From NCBI GenBank assembly GCA_003161835.1, contig PMNO01000528.1, positions 1 to 13,012 of the forward strand: a DNA stretch of 13,012 bases, given 5' to 3'. The notes under the pieces were generated by a model that was not told the DNA's origin, did no database searches, and saw nothing but the letters and a program-made list of their open reading frames with translations. This document shows positions 11,985-13,012 of the stretch, one piece after another; the first letter of the stretch is position 1, and the number at the start of each line of letters is the position of its first letter. The translations under genes and the position numbers were made by a program. The DNA comes from Myxococcales bacterium (GTDB lineage Bacteria; Myxococcota_A; Polyangia; Fen-1088).

Positions 11985-13012
11985 ATGGAACGGTCCTGGT
12001 GGTGGAAAGCCCTGCTCTACGGCGGCCTTGTGGTGGTCGCCTGTCTGTATCTGGTACCCACGCTGGTGCCCGAGCAGAAGCAGCCTGAATTCATAAAGAA
12101 GCACTTCCAAAAACGAATCCAGCTCGGACTCGACCTTCAGGGAGGTCTGCATCTCGTTTATGAGGTGCATGTGGACAAGGCGGTGTCCGACAAGGTCGAT
12201 CGCATCGCGTCCGAGATCGAGGATCGCCTGGTCAAGAACAAGAAGATGTCGGGGGTGACGGTCACCCGGGAAGGTCGCGATGACATCATTGCGGTCTTCA
12301 AGAATCCGACCGAGCACAGCCTGATCGACGAGGAGTTGTTGCGGGAATTCCGGCGGCAACTCGACCTGGTCAAGCGCGACCCAGCCACTGGCACGGTCCG
12401 GCTGCGCCTGGATCCCGACCAAATCGAGGAGGTGCGCGATTCCGCCCTGCGCCAGGGGATCGAGACGATTCGCGGCCGGGTCGACAAGTTCGGCGTCGCC
12501 GAGCCCACCATCATCAGGAAGGGCACGGACATCATCGTCGAGTTGCCCGGTTTGAAGACCGCTGATTTCGAACGGATCAAGACCATCATCGGTCGGACCG
12601 CTCAGCTCGAATTCAAGATTGTCGACGACGGCGCCGACTACATGCGCAAGGCCGCCGCGTTGGTCGGCAAGGGCAGCGGGATCGACGTCTTGCCGGAATC
12701 TTGGACCGAGAAGGATTCCGGGAAACCTCACGAGGACGTGTATCTGCGCGCGAAGACGCGCGACGCCTTGGAGAAGTTTTTTACGGGGTTGACCGGCGAG
12801 AACGCCGTGCCCGCCGATCACGAGATCGGATACGAGGAGACATCGGTGCGCACCGATTCGGGCGAGGCGACGCAGGACCGAAATTGGCGCACCCTGTATC
12901 TCAAGCGTCGGGCGGTCTTGACCGGCGAGTACCTCTCGAATGCCGACCAGACATGGGATCAGCAAACGGGACGACCCGAGGTCAGCTTCGAGTTCGATCA
13001 CCAGGGCGCGGT
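11985..13012 (+). CDS. secD: Protein translocase subunit SecD (5' part, runs off window)
   Basis: Inner-membrane, proton-motive-force-driven component of the Sec pathway that pulls exported proteins through on the periplasmic side. The first 342 residues are present without a stop; full SecD is around 530-620 aa, so the channel-forming C-terminal half lies outside. Visible are the first transmembrane helix (about 8-25, ALLYGGLVVVACLYLV), the hallmark LGLDLQGGLHL (47-57), the P1 domain with IRGRVDKFGVAEPTI and DIIVELPGL, and the conserved stretch LTGEYLSNA...VSFEFDHQGA near the end. ATG start with AAGGA nine bases upstream. Operonic with yajC; secF is expected downstream. Confidence 0.95.
   Translation, partial: MERSWWWKALLYGGLVVVACLYLVPTLVPEQKQPEFIKKHFQKRIQLGLDLQGGLHLVYEVHVDKAVSDKVDRIASEIEDRLVKNKKMSGVTVTREGRDDIIAVFKNPTEHSLIDEELLREFRRQLDLVKRDPATGTVRLRLDPDQIEEVRDSALRQGIETIRGRVDKFGVAEPTIIRKGTDIIVELPGLKTADFERIKTIIGRTAQLEFKIVDDGADYMRKAAALVGKGSGIDVLPESWTEKDSGKPHEDVYLRAKTRDALEKFFTGLTGENAVPADHEIGYEETSVRTDSGEATQDRNWRTLYLKRRAVLTGEYLSNADQTWDQQTGRPEVSFEFDHQGA

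Noticed and set aside
11958..13001. 347-codon open frame on the minus strand
   Set aside because: Fully antisense to the unmistakable secD; no family motif or ribosome site seen.

Overview
The window is GC-rich, densely packed bacterial chromosome with no transposase, phage gene, CRISPR array or obvious horizontally acquired block. Very high third-position GC, a PilZ-type protein resembling the domain family expanded in Myxococcus, a DUF507 protein and frequent GTG/TTG starts all point to a myxobacterium-like or deltaproteobacterium-like organism (Myxococcota or relatives). That placement is inferred from gene content, not from a marker gene.

Layout. (1) 1-540: a tRNA cluster with divergent tRNA-Ser(GGA) (-) and tRNA-Ser(GCT) (+), then tRNA-Arg(ACG) (+). 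Two AT-rich perfect stem-loops lie beyond the first tRNA. (2) 498-2831, minus strand: a compact three-gene operon, transcribed from a YdjC/ChbG-like deacetylase homologue with altered metal-site residues, through a proline-rich lipoprotein ending in a 12-bp tandem repeat, to a Cof-type HAD phosphatase whose stop codon lies inside the tRNA-Arg gene. (3) 2935-5544, plus strand: a small outer-membrane beta-barrel protein, then a translationally coupled YfgM-like/BamB-like pair for envelope protein biogenesis. (4) 5580-6245, minus strand: a PilZ-type protein. (5) 6301-8561, plus strand: queA-tgt, two queuosine tRNA-modification enzymes with overlapping start and stop. (6) 8563-9075, minus strand: a DUF507 protein converging on tgt with one base between the stops. 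(7) 9277-11413, plus strand: tRNA-Met(CAT), a PMI-like cupin, efp (elongation factor P) and epmA (the EF-P lysylase). (8) 11594 to the window end, plus strand: yajC and the start of secD (Sec translocon accessory complex).

How it fits together. Much of the window serves translation (four tRNAs, QueA/Tgt, EF-P with its modifier) and protein export or outer-membrane assembly (YfgM-like, BamB-like, YajC, SecD). In E. coli queA-tgt-yajC-secD-secF is contiguous; here the two halves are about 3 kb apart, with DUF507, a tRNA, a cupin and efp-epmA between them. Several candidate sigma70-type promoters sit unusually close to their start codons, predicting very short or absent 5' leaders for DUF507, PilZ, YfgM-like and EF-P genes.

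I see mainly housekeeping genes. I found no convincing undescribed multi-gene system. The most interesting points are the altered deacetylase-like protein, the start-proximal promoters, the mRNA-leader structure at efp, the tRNA-cupin linkage, and a protein gene that terminates in a tRNA anticodon loop.
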